Positions 43,609-51,659 of a DNA stretch of 64,000 nt are shown here, piece by piece (position 1 is the stretch's first letter; every line of letters starts with the position of its first letter). Under the pieces are notes generated by a model. The model was not told where the DNA came from. It saw only the letters and a list, made by a program, of their open reading frames with translations, and did no database searches. Source of the DNA: Amycolatopsis antarctica. GTDB lineage: Bacteria; Actinomycetota; Actinomycetes; Mycobacteriales; Pseudonocardiaceae. The position numbers and the translations under genes were made by a program. The stretch is from assembly GCF_002262875.1 (NCBI RefSeq), contig NZ_NKYE01000012.1:1-64000 (forward strand). The letters are read 5' to 3'.

Positions 43609-45375
43609 ATGGCGGCTCCCACGAAGCGCACCAAGCGTCAGCGCGGCAGCATCGACAAGCTGAGCAGCGGCACGCTCCGCGTGCGCGTCTACGCAGGACA
43701 CGACCCGGTCAGCAAGCGTGAGCACTACCTGACCGAGACGATCCCCGCTGGCCCCAACGCCGAACGCCAAGCCGAGAAGGCACGCACTCGCCTGCTCAAC
43801 CAGGTAGACGAGCAACGCAACCCGCGGACCAACGCCACCCTTGCCCAGCTCATCGAGAAGCACCTGAGCGTCGCCGAGTTGGACCCCGGCACATTGCGCG
43901 GCTACCGACGCAACTACGAGAACCACGTCAAGCCGCTCATCGGCGCGACGAAGGTCGGCGCGATCGACGCACACGTACTCGACTCCTTCTACGCCGAGCT
44001 ACGCAGATGCCGCGCACACTGCGACGGCCGCACCAGAATCGACCACCGCACGCACCATCCGCACGCCTGCGATGAGCGATGCGGCAAACACGTCTGCCAG
44101 CCGCTCGCGACCTCAACCGTGCGCCGCGTCCACTTCCTACTCAGCGGAGCATTCAAGCGCGCTGTCCGATGGGGCTGGATCGCACACAACCCCGCAGCGA
44201 AGGCTGAGCCGCCACCAGAACCCAAACCCGACCCGCAACCCCCAACGGCAGCGGAAGCCGCCCGAATCGTCAATGCGGCGTGGGAGGACCCCGACTGGGG
44301 TGCGTTCGTCTGGCTAGCAATGAACACCGGCGGCAGGCGAGCCGAACTCTGCGCACTCCGCTGGCGTCACGTCGACCTGACCAACGGCACCCTCGACGTC
44401 CGCAAGAGCATCGACCAATCAGGCGGGGAAACAACCGAGAAGGACACCAAAACCCACCAGCACCGCCGAATCGCCATCGACCCGGAAACCGTCATCGTCC
44501 TGACCGATCAACGATCGCGCTGCATGGAACGAGCGCAGGCACTCGGAATCGAACTCAGCGACGACGCCTTCGTCTTTTCGCTCGCACCCGACGGAAACTC
44601 ACCGATGAAGCCGGACACCGTCACGCAACGGTACGGACGACTCGCCAAGCGCCTTAAGATCGCCACCACGTTCCACAAGCTACGTCACTTCTCCGCGACA
44701 GAACTGATCGCGGCAGGCGTCGACCCCCGCACAGTAAGCGGCCGCCTCGGCCACACAGGCGGCGGAAGCACCACATTGCGCGTGTACTCGGCATGGGTGT
44801 CTGAATCCGACCAACGGGCCGCATCATCCCTCTCCTCTCGAATGCCCGCCCGACCCACGGATGTAGCGACACCTACCGAACGCGCCAAGACAGACCCTCG
44901 CTCACCTTACGAGAAGGTTGCCGCTCAGATTCGTAACCAAATTCTGTCGGGTAATCTGAAAGTTGGCGCCCCCGCGCCTACACAGAAAGAGATCACAAAA
45001 ACTCATTGCGTATCCGCCGGGACGGCGAACCGAGCAATTGAGTTACTAAAATCGTGGAACCTCGTCGACGCGACCCGTGGTCGTCGTGCCGTCGTTCTTG
45101 AACCCCCGGAAGATGCGTCGCCGGAATCTACTCCCCGAAACAATATTGAATCGCACCCACCTAACCAGAAACTGATTGAAGCCCGACTCATCTATCTCGG
45201 CGAATTGGTGCGCACCTTTAAGACGGAAGCAGACGTGTCAGACGGGAGCACGCTTCGCCAACTGCTAGCAAACGCCGTACGTCGTCATCAGGGCAGGACC
45301 ACCACAGAGATTGGAGACTACGAACTAGAGATTAGACAGGAAGGAAAGGATCCAATCGTGTTCGCGGAACTCTGA
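43609..45375 (+). CDS. int: Tyrosine-type integrase fused to a GntR-type winged helix
   Basis: A 588-residue protein. Residues about 1-200 form the arm- and core-binding parts, with a Cys/His-rich insertion at about 134-163. The catalytic domain (about 210-405) has Arg243 in TGGRRAEL, His356 and Arg359 in HKLRH, His382 in LGHTG and the nucleophile Tyr393. Beyond it, residues about 433-500 are a complete GntR-family DNA-binding domain (SPYEKVAAQIRNQILSGNL, then APTQKEITKTHCVSAGTANRAIELLKSWNL). A further tail of about 85 residues follows. G+C drops from about 44930, at the fusion. It should integrate and excise the element at tRNA-Arg. Confidence 0.9.
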   Translation: MAAPTKRTKRQRGSIDKLSSGTLRVRVYAGHDPVSKREHYLTETIPAGPNAERQAEKARTRLLNQVDEQRNPRTNATLAQLIEKHLSVAELDPGTLRGYRRNYENHVKPLIGATKVGAIDAHVLDSFYAELRRCRAHCDGRTRIDHRTHHPHACDERCGKHVCQPLATSTVRRVHFLLSGAFKRAVRWGWIAHNPAAKAEPPPEPKPDPQPPTAAEAARIVNAAWEDPDWGAFVWLAMNTGGRRAELCALRWRHVDLTNGTLDVRKSIDQSGGETTEKDTKTHQHRRIAIDPETVIVLTDQRSRCMERAQALGIELSDDAFVFSLAPDGNSPMKPDTVTQRYGRLAKRLKIATTFHKLRHFSATELIAAGVDPRTVSGRLGHTGGGSTTLRVYSAWVSESDQRAASSLSSRMPARPTDVATPTERAKTDPRSPYEKVAAQIRNQILSGNLKVGAPAPTQKEITKTHCVSAGTANRAIELLKSWNLVDATRGRRAVVLEPPEDASPESTPRNNIESHPPNQKLIEARLIYLGELVRTFKTEADVSDGSTLRQLLANAVRRHQGRTTTEIGDYELEIRQEGKDPIVFAEL

Positions 45376-45461
45376 GGTCCACACAATCCTCAGTTGCCAA
45401 CGAAAACACTTTGGAATAAGAAACACCGACCCTCTTGAGTCACCTTGCGCTAACTGAAAGT

Positions 45462-46568
45462 TTACTGTTCAGAACGTAGCTTTTGATACCCCGCCGAAAG
45501 CAGTGCGTGCATATCAGCTGTAGATAATTGAACAGTACGGTCACCTCTTCGTTGATATACCGACTGAACCTTGGTTTTCGTAGAACCAGCACCATTCGAC
45601 GTAGTAACCACGAAAAGCTTTTCATGCTCTGGTTGCGCAGGAATCATAACGACAACTACAACACCGTCATCGACGGGGACTGCGTCGATTTTCATTCCAC
45701 GAATGGCCGGACTAACGTAATCGTCAATTATCTTCTGATATCGGTCAACAGTGTGAACTCTCGACGATACCGGCGTTACCTCTGCAACAGTGTCAGATCC
45801 GTTCAAGGGTCTAGTTCTGACCCCGACAACGAGCAATGAGGACCGGAACCCATTCGCGAATCCGCACACAGACTTTACTAGCATCTCATTACCTTCTCGC
45901 GAACCCAAAGAAAGTGTGGACTTGCATTCCAGCCAGTCGCATTCTTTTGCACCCAGAAGGTTACTAAATTCTCCGTTTAATATAGACTGCCTTGTTTCCA
46001 CAAATCGATCAGGGCCCAACTCGCCGCGAAATGTACATAAAGCCGACCGAGTAGCCTTCATAGCTTCACCTACCGCACCAACTAAAACGGAGAAGTCGCT
46101 AACAGCAAGCGTCACCGACCAGTAATCCTCGTCGACTTCTTCATCCGCTTCCATGTGTTCCAGTGATTCAACTGTCGCCCCTGCGGATATAAAAACCTGT
46201 TCAACATGGGATCGAGCATACTCAAGCGAGCGAAAATTTCCACCAGAGAGGTTGAAGTTCAACGTTATATCGCCGCTTCGATAGAAAAGTGCGCCGAAAT
46301 TCTCGTAAATCTTTCCATTATAGAAATGGAACCCGAAGACTACGCACTCCCGTTCCGGAAGCGCGAACTCCCCTTGGACGAACGAATGCAGATCAACAAA
46401 CGATAAATTCGCAAAATCTTCAAGTCGAACGTCAACCCCTCGCACTAATCCGAAATCGTTAGAATCCCACGAGCCAGGATTTCCTTCGCCGAGGTTGTAG
46501 AGCTTAACCCGAGCTCGAAGATTCGAGAAATTGATCAGTCTACGCAATGCGTCGTCGGTCATCACCAT
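45462..46568 (-). CDS. AlbA/Schlafen-domain (AlbA_2) protein, probable defence cargo
   Basis: A 368-residue protein. The C-terminal part (about residues 205-320) is an AlbA_2/Schlafen-type domain: ECDWLECKSTLSLGS, then EMLVKSVCGFANGFRSSLLVVGVRT, and a later GDRTVQLSTADMHALL. The N-terminal 200 residues (FVDLHSFVQGEFALPERECVVFGFHFYNGKIY) match no family I know. Standalone AlbA_2 proteins occur in prokaryotic immunity islands, and Schlafen relatives cleave RNA. The gene is clearly AT-richer than the chromosome. Start ATG 46568 or 46562. It converges on the integrase gene. Confidence 0.72.
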   Translation of the reverse strand: MVMTDDALRRLINFSNLRARVKLYNLGEGNPGSWDSNDFGLVRGVDVRLEDFANLSFVDLHSFVQGEFALPERECVVFGFHFYNGKIYENFGALFYRSGDITLNFNLSGGNFRSLEYARSHVEQVFISAGATVESLEHMEADEEVDEDYWSVTLAVSDFSVLVGAVGEAMKATRSALCTFRGELGPDRFVETRQSILNGEFSNLLGAKECDWLECKSTLSLGSREGNEMLVKSVCGFANGFRSSLLVVGVRTRPLNGSDTVAEVTPVSSRVHTVDRYQKIIDDYVSPAIRGMKIDAVPVDDGVVVVVMIPAQPEHEKLFVVTTSNGAGSTKTKVQSVYQRRGDRTVQLSTADMHALLSAGYQKLRSEQ

Positions 46569-46582
46569 TATAGTTTAGCGGA

Positions 46583-46611
46583 TGGAACCTCCAAGGGTCT
46601 TGGAGGTTCCA
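46583..46611 (-). terminator. Perfect 13-bp hairpin between the TPR regulator and AlbA_2 genes
   Basis: Arms 46583-46595 and 46599-46611 pair perfectly around a 3-nt loop, 14 nt upstream of the AlbA_2 start codon. It could end the regulator transcript, or be a leader hairpin controlling the AlbA_2 gene. Confidence 0.6.
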
Positions 46612-46749
46612 ACGTCAGCTGAGGGCCCAGTTTTCACTAGATCACACAGATTAACCTTGCGCCAATACCACGTCTAGGTAATTTTGGTTCATGCTCACCC
46701 GACGAGTATGACTGAATTGGAGCCGTGCACAGGTTCCGAATGGTTGCGG

Positions 46750-47922
46750 TCAGTGGTTGAGGAGAACCAAGCGTCGTCGCTGTCGGGTTGAACCAATTGC
46801 CATAGCAAGGTTACGAGCTTGCTCCGCGTAGCGTTGAGAAGGTTCCAACTCGCCACGATTCATGAAAGCTGCGGCAAGGTCGACCTTCAAGGCCGTTTCG
46901 GCGCGCGTAAAGGTGGAGTCTAGCTTATTCAACGCGGAAGTCAGCACATCGATCGCTTCGAGTTCACCTATGCGCGCCAATGCGTGGCCACGCCAGCGGG
47001 CCAGGTGAACAGCATCCAGTACGACGTACGGGCGTTCACGACTCGGTGCCGTGTCCGGCAGTAGCTGGGCGGCCCGATCGAATACTCGCAGACTGGCTGA
47101 CCGGCATCCCGCCGCCGCAAGTGCTTCGCCGTGCGCCGCGGCTAACCACGAACTCAGCAGCCTGGGAATTGACTTCCGCCGACGGAGCTGCAGTAGTAGT
47201 TCGGTCGCTCGCGCTACCTCTCCTATGTCCAGCAGGACAAATGCCTGTTCAGCGGCCGCATGTGACTCGAACGATGGGTCGCCAGACTCGCGGGCTGCGA
47301 ACTTGCCGCGTTCGTAGTAGTGCCATGCGGCGGAAACGTTGCCTGCGTCCAGCGCTTGCCAACCCGCCAGCGTGCATACCTCGGAGAGCAGAGCTGCCAG
47401 CCGCTCGCGACGTGCGGGCATAAGGCTGTGTTGTAGCAAGGCGGTCACCTGATCCGCCTTGGCAGTGGTTTCGCCGTGGGCGACAGGTGCGCCGAGTTGG
47501 CGGTCAAGTCTGCGAATACTCGAAAGCTGGCCCTCCAACAGGTCGATGACCTGGTTGTCAACGCGCGCTGACGAAGTGAGCCGCGCACGTAGCTCGGCAT
47601 CGGAGCGGTCCAGTTCGGCTTCCCCGTCCGCGGGGGCAGTCAGCAACTCGGCGATGTCAATGCCAAATATGCGTTCGAGCAGTCGGGCAGTCGCCGGGCG
47701 GGGAGGGCCGACCGGCTTGCCGCTAGCTCCTTTGCCCGCGACGAGACGTTCGAGGTGCCGCAGGCTCAGTGTTCCTGGTTCGCCGTGTTCGCGAGCGAAG
47801 CGTTCGGCGTACGCGACGAACTCGCGCAACGTCTCGCGGCGTACTTCGCGTATCTGCTGTTCAAGCACCGTTCGCGTCCGCCGGCCGCGCGGCTGCGCCG
47901 GTCCGTTGTCTGTGGTCCCCAT
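46750..47922 (-). CDS. HTH/TPR transcriptional regulator (left paralogue)
   Basis: A 390-residue protein. An N-terminal helical DNA-binding region (about residues 25-95) is of degenerate XRE type. A TPR-like array follows (about 150-385): LAGWQALDAGNVSAAWHYYERGKFAARESGD, AEQAFVLLDIGEVARATELLLQL, HLARWRGHALARIGELEAIDVLTSAL. It is clearly paralogous to the regulator at 54104-55237, sharing LAGW, AWxHYERxKxAARE, AEQAFVLxDI and HLxRWRGxALAxxGE. It probably controls the element. ATG 47922. A 22-bp near-palindrome lies upstream in the shared promoter region. Confidence 0.78.
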   Translation of the reverse strand: MGTTDNGPAQPRGRRTRTVLEQQIREVRRETLREFVAYAERFAREHGEPGTLSLRHLERLVAGKGASGKPVGPPRPATARLLERIFGIDIAELLTAPADGEAELDRSDAELRARLTSSARVDNQVIDLLEGQLSSIRRLDRQLGAPVAHGETTAKADQVTALLQHSLMPARRERLAALLSEVCTLAGWQALDAGNVSAAWHYYERGKFAARESGDPSFESHAAAEQAFVLLDIGEVARATELLLQLRRRKSIPRLLSSWLAAAHGEALAAAGCRSASLRVFDRAAQLLPDTAPSRERPYVVLDAVHLARWRGHALARIGELEAIDVLTSALNKLDSTFTRAETALKVDLAAAFMNRGELEPSQRYAEQARNLAMAIGSTRQRRRLVLLNH

Positions 47923-47972
47923 ATGTCGGCCTCGTGTCGGGTCTCTGTCGTTCCTATGTCGGTTGAGCTGAC

Positions 47973-48023
47973 GACAAGCTGAATTCAGTTTGTCACACGC
48001 CGTCAGTGCTGGTCAGTACTGAC
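47973..48023. promoter_or_regulatory. Palindromic operators in the left divergent promoter
   Basis: A 22-bp near-perfect palindrome at 47973-47994 (core AGCTGAATTCAG, 10 of 11 pairs symmetric) is followed by the perfect 12-bp palindrome GTCAGTACTGAC at 48012-48023. They lie between the divergent TPR regulator and the small-gene operon. The first resembles AGCTGATATCAGCT in the right divergent promoter. Confidence 0.55.
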
Positions 48024-48046
48024 GCACCGACGTCAGGGGATGAGCT

Positions 48047-48463
48047 GTGGGCACCGACAGCGAGGGGCTGTACGTCGTGTGGCATCGATGTGCGGTCGAT
48101 GGTCTTGAGCACGCCGTCACAGATGAGGAGTTCGCGGGTGGCGCTCGCCGTCACCTGGGCTTGTACGTGGCGGTGTGCGGGCACGTGACCCGGCCGGGGT
48201 CGATGCTTGCGCCGTCCCGGCCACCGTGCGTTCGCTGCGTAGCTCGGGTGCGGGCTGCAGCGCTTCCCGACCCCGTGCCCGCGCAGTCAGGCCGTGGCGG
48301 AGTTGTGCGCCGGTTGTTCGCCTGGTTTCGGTCTCCGGTCGTCCCGTCGCCCGTAGTGGTGTCCCCCGGACGGGACGGCCGGTCTGCGCTGCCGGTGGAC
48401 GCGAGCAGCGGGCCAGCCGCGCTCGCGTCCACCGGTCGCCACAAGATGAGGCGATCCGCGTGA
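48047..48463 (+). CDS. Small element protein with Cys/His motif
   Basis: A 138-residue protein. The N-terminal half has HRCAVDG, YVAVCGHVT and PPCVRCVARV, giving a potential zinc-binding set of Cys/His. The rest is Arg/Pro/Ser-rich and disordered. Similar small proteins recur in actinobacterial integrative elements without known function. First gene of a five-gene operon; the next start overlaps its stop (GTGA). GTG start at 48047. Confidence 0.6.
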   Translation: MGTDSEGLYVVWHRCAVDGLEHAVTDEEFAGGARRHLGLYVAVCGHVTRPGSMLAPSRPPCVRCVARVRAAALPDPVPAQSGRGGVVRRLFAWFRSPVVPSPVVVSPGRDGRSALPVDASSGPAALASTGRHKMRRSA

Positions 48464-48696
48464 GCCGCCCGGTGATGTTAGGGCGACCGGTGCCGGGCGT
48501 GGTGGGCGAAGCCTCGCGGGTTTGTCACTTGTTCGCCGTGCCTGCCGACGTCGAGCCTGCCTCGCAATTGGCGGCGTTGTGTGGCGCGCAGTTCGGACCT
48601 GGGCAACTTGAGTTGCTGTCGGAGCCTGCCGGGATGCCGTGCGTGCCGTGTCTGCGGGCGGTGCCGCTGCCAGGCGCGATCGAGGGTAACTCGTGA
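48460..48696 (+). CDS. Small element protein with CxxC pair
   Basis: A 78-residue protein: HLFAVPADVEPASQLAALCGAQFGPGQLELL, then PAGMPCVPCLRAVPLP, with a CxxC near the end and another Cys before it. Likely a small zinc-binding protein. The GTG at 48460 overlaps the stop of the gene before, and its own stop overlaps the next GTG at 48693, so the three are translationally coupled. Confidence 0.55.
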   Translation: MSRPVMLGRPVPGVVGEASRVCHLFAVPADVEPASQLAALCGAQFGPGQLELLSEPAGMPCVPCLRAVPLPGAIEGNS

Positions 48697-49115
48697 TCGG
48701 TCGGCAGACGATCACCGATGAGTGGCGTTCGCAGCGGGTGCATTGGCACGCCTACGTGATCCCGCGCACCGATTCGGCCGATCGACGGTGGCGACTCCGG
48801 GTGGTCCGGCTGGACTCCGAACCGGACGCAGTGTTGTCGAGTCCGGTGGCGGTCGCGGACTGGATCGAGCGCCTGACCCGTGAGCACATCGAGCCACGGC
48901 AGACGTGGGCGGCTGCCGAACAGTCGTGGGTCGAGTTCGGCGACGCCGACGACCTTGCGCGCAGCCGTCGCCTTCACCTTGTCGTCGCCTCGCATGGCGA
49001 CTCGCTTTACGTCGATATCCCCACTTCGTCCGTACCCCTTGACCTGTTTGTGGAGGCAGTCACCCATGCCGAGTGCGACCAGCACAACCCCGAAGGCGAT
49101 CCCGCTGCCGCCTGA
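48693..49115 (+). CDS. Hypothetical element protein
   Basis: A 140-residue soluble protein (WHAYVIPRTDSADRRWRLRVVRLDSEPD, ADWIERLTREHIEPRQTWAAAEQSWVEFGDADD) with no recognised domain. It is coupled to the preceding gene by a GTGA overlap. It is the only member of the small-gene run large enough to be an enzyme, but no catalytic motif is visible. Confidence 0.6.
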   Translation: MIGRQTITDEWRSQRVHWHAYVIPRTDSADRRWRLRVVRLDSEPDAVLSSPVAVADWIERLTREHIEPRQTWAAAEQSWVEFGDADDLARSRRLHLVVASHGDSLYVDIPTSSVPLDLFVEAVTHAECDQHNPEGDPAAA

Positions 49116-49218
49116 AACCCCAGGGCTCGGCGGCTGCCCGGCCGGGGGCGATCACGCCCCGATCCCGGTTCAGGGTGAGTCGTACAGCTTGTGCGCGAAG
49201 TGCGGGGCGCGGTGTTGA
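49066..49218 (+). CDS. Tiny zinc-ribbon-like element protein
   Basis: A 50-residue product ending SYSLCAKCGARC, a CxxCxxxC cluster, with an earlier GGCPAGGDH. A GGAGG site lies 9 nt before the ATG at 49066. It overlaps the preceding gene by 50 nt in another frame, so its reality rests on the ribosome site and the cysteine cluster. Confidence 0.45.
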   Translation: MPSATSTTPKAIPLPPETPGLGGCPAGGDHAPIPVQGESYSLCAKCGARC

Positions 49219-49220
49219 CC

Positions 49221-49433
49221 ATGTCCGACGACGTTGACGCCCGGCTGGCCGCGATCGAACGCCGCGCAGCCGAGCTGGATCGCAAGTTGGACGAGCTGAT
49301 CGAGCTGACCGCGAGCCTGCGTGACGGCATCCCACACGACATCGCGCGGCCGGTCTCGCGGCCCCGAATGGGCCGTGGTGACGGCCTTTTGCGCGGTTGT
49401 CTCAGCCGTCACGGGCGGCGTTTCCGCAGGTGA
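49221..49433 (+). CDS. Small coiled-coil element protein
   Basis: A 70-residue protein. Residues 3-36 (DVDARLAAIERRAAELDRKLDELIELTASL) have heptad spacing for a short coiled coil; the tail is Arg-rich. It begins 2 nt after the stop of the tiny zinc-ribbon gene. It ends just before the repeat cluster near traB, and part of that cluster lies within it. Confidence 0.5.
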   Translation: MSDDVDARLAAIERRAAELDRKLDELIELTASLRDGIPHDIARPVSRPRMGRGDGLLRGCLSRHGRRFRR

Positions 49434-49489
49434 TACCCCTTAGCGTGCCGTCACACCACGAGTGACGGCACGCCAGCGGGTGTGACGGC
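49321..49489. repeat. Cluster of six GTGACGGC octamers, candidate clt/TraB recognition region
   Basis: GTGACGGC occurs at 49321, 49378, 49462 and 49482. Its complement GCCGTCAC occurs at 49405 and 49447. The 49447/49462 pair forms a 10-bp hairpin (49445-49454 with 49463-49472). The cluster ends at the traB stop. In Streptomyces elements the TraB translocase binds reiterated 8-bp sequences (TRS) at a clt locus near traB. Repeat positions are seen; the function is inferred. Confidence 0.55.
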
Positions 49490-49490
49490 A

Positions 49491-51659
49491 TCACAACTCG
49501 TCCCGCAGCCTCTCGGCGGCTGCGCGAACGTCCGCCACGACGTAGCCGCGCACCTGGCGAGTACCGCCATCCGGACCGGGCACACGGTCACGGCGGGACG
49601 AGCAACCGAGGTCGCCCATCTGTCGACCGAACGAGTTCGGCTCGACGTCGAGTGCGTCGACCAGTTCGGCCGTAGGTACGAACTCCCGGTCGTCGGCGTT
49701 GCGGTCGAGGTAGTCGAGCACCGACGCCAGCGGTTCCGGCAGTGCGGCCGGTTCCCTTGCAGGTGCGCCCGATCCGATGGCCTTCGCCACGGCCGCGTGG
49801 TCGAGCCACGGGGTGGTGTCGTGGCCTACCGCGTGCCCGGTGAGCGTCCCTAACGCTTCGCGGAGTGCCCGGCCCCGTCGGCAGACGGTCTGCCAGTCCT
49901 CACCGGGCATGTAGTAGGTACGAACAGTCATGGCCAGAGTGTCGGCCCCTGCTTGCGTCTCGCCGTCCGGGCGCAGAATGCCGACGCCCTTGTGCGATGG
50001 GAGCAGGCGGCTGCTGTCAAAGCCGCGCGTGTTCATCTGCTCCCCGAGCACGATGTTGCTGTCCCGCCAGTCCATCACCCGCAGCGCGAACCGCGAGCCG
50101 AGCACGGCGCGCAGCCCGGACGGGATGGTCTTGGAGTCCGGCCGTTGGGTCGCCAGGACGAGCACGATCCCGGCCGCTGGCGCCTTCTTCGCCAGCCACG
50201 TCAGCAGCTCCCCGATGTACTCGCCCGCGGTGAGCTTCTTTCCTTGTACGTCAACGGGTGTGCGGTCTTCCAGTGGTACCTGGACCTCATCGATGAACAA
50301 GGCCGTGACAGGCATGTCCAAGGTGGTGTCGCGGGACATGGCGGGCGTGATCTTCGATTCTGGGCACGTTTCGTCGTCCAGTTCCCGCATCCGCCGGTAC
50401 CGACCCTGAACCTCCCCGACCAACTCCACTAGCCAGTCCTTGAGCGCGAGTACGTGTTCTGGATCGTCGCCGGACAGAAACCGGTGCGCGACCTGCTCGG
50501 CGGCCACCCAATCCTTGCCCGCCTTGAAATCCGCCACATACAGCCGGGTGTGCGGATCGAGGATCAGGCCAGCAGCCGCGAGCCGTGTTGCGAACGTCTT
50601 GCCCTGCCTCGGAATCGCACCCACGAGCAGCGACGTCCACACCAGCGGCAGGTCGATCCGACGATCCCGCGCGTCCCGGCCGAACGGCACCGGCCGCCAC
50701 GCATCCCACCGCGAGACGCCCAGCAACGGAGTCCGCAACGGTGGCGCGGAATACGGGTCTTCGTCCGCGACCCACAACGCGACGCGGCCCGCGTGTCCGC
50801 CGTTTCCGCGCACTCGCTCCGCGATCAACTGAATCTCGTCGACCGCCAGCGCCGACGCCAAGGCTTCCCGGTGCTTGATGACGTCCGCGGCCTTGCGCGT
50901 CGCGGGCAGGTCGACGGTGACCGCCCACCCGTCACCCACGCGAGTCGCCCGCTCCACCAGACGCAGCATCTCGTCCTTGCCGATCAGCTTCGCGTCACGG
51001 AAGGCGTCGACCAGGACTTGCGGATCCATCGTCCAGGTCAACGCCCGCGGCCCGGCCAACGATGGCTTGCGTCCGGGGCTGCCGTCCTTGCGTCGGCCGA
51101 GCACCGCCAGCGCCACGGACGCGACGCCACCCGCGATCCACAATGGACGTTCGCCGTAAACCCATGCCACCACAACGGAAACTACAGCGACAGTCGCGAC
51201 GATGGCGGCTGTGACCTTCCACCGGAACAACGTCAGTTCCCGGATATCACCGAACTTGTCCGCCAGCTTCTGCGATTCCTCGACTGCCTCCCGGTAGTCC
51301 CGCACGGTGACCCACTTCCGCCACCACCGCAGCCCGGCCACCACACCGCGCACGACCGCACGCAGGTAGCGCCACGGTGACCGCAGCACCGCCACCGCCG
51401 CATCCTTGGCCGCTTGCGCGGCGAGCGCACGGCTCTTGAGTTCGGCCGGCACTCGCGGCGAGGACCGCCACCACCGCACGAACCGCACCCAGCGCGACAG
51501 CGCAACCGGCGAAGGCGGTGCGTCGTCGACCAGTTCGCCGTAAAGAACCGGCCCGCTGTGCTCAACCTCCACGGCCTCGGCACGGGCCAGCGATGAACCC
51601 TCGCCGTTCACGGCCTGGTCGCCTGCGGTGTTCAACGCTTCGTCGTCGGAGGCGTTCAC
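49491..51659 (-). CDS. traB: FtsK/SpoIIIE-type conjugative DNA translocase (TraB-like)
   Basis: A 722-residue protein. Membrane segments lie at about residues 165-210 (AAIVATVAVVSVVVAWVYGERPLWIAGG). The motor domain has Walker A GAIPRQGKTF (about 345-355), Walker B ALFIDEVQ and VLATQRPDSKTIPSGLRAVLGSRFALRVMD. The C-terminal part is winged-helix-like (about 640-722), the expected DNA-recognition module. By analogy with TraB of pSAM2/pSVH1 it pumps double-stranded element DNA between mycelial cells. The start overlaps the SpdB-like stop by ATGA. Confidence 0.88.
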   Translation of the reverse strand: MNASDDEALNTAGDQAVNGEGSSLARAEAVEVEHSGPVLYGELVDDAPPSPVALSRWVRFVRWWRSSPRVPAELKSRALAAQAAKDAAVAVLRSPWRYLRAVVRGVVAGLRWWRKWVTVRDYREAVEESQKLADKFGDIRELTLFRWKVTAAIVATVAVVSVVVAWVYGERPLWIAGGVASVALAVLGRRKDGSPGRKPSLAGPRALTWTMDPQVLVDAFRDAKLIGKDEMLRLVERATRVGDGWAVTVDLPATRKAADVIKHREALASALAVDEIQLIAERVRGNGGHAGRVALWVADEDPYSAPPLRTPLLGVSRWDAWRPVPFGRDARDRRIDLPLVWTSLLVGAIPRQGKTFATRLAAAGLILDPHTRLYVADFKAGKDWVAAEQVAHRFLSGDDPEHVLALKDWLVELVGEVQGRYRRMRELDDETCPESKITPAMSRDTTLDMPVTALFIDEVQVPLEDRTPVDVQGKKLTAGEYIGELLTWLAKKAPAAGIVLVLATQRPDSKTIPSGLRAVLGSRFALRVMDWRDSNIVLGEQMNTRGFDSSRLLPSHKGVGILRPDGETQAGADTLAMTVRTYYMPGEDWQTVCRRGRALREALGTLTGHAVGHDTTPWLDHAAVAKAIGSGAPAREPAALPEPLASVLDYLDRNADDREFVPTAELVDALDVEPNSFGRQMGDLGCSSRRDRVPGPDGGTRQVRGYVVADVRAAAERLRDEL

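Noticed and set aside
43431..43634. Open frame with the peptide GRTRTCDLEIRRL on the minus strand of the tRNA
   Set aside because: This peptide is the well-known false translation of tRNA genes; the tRNA-Arg explains the DNA.
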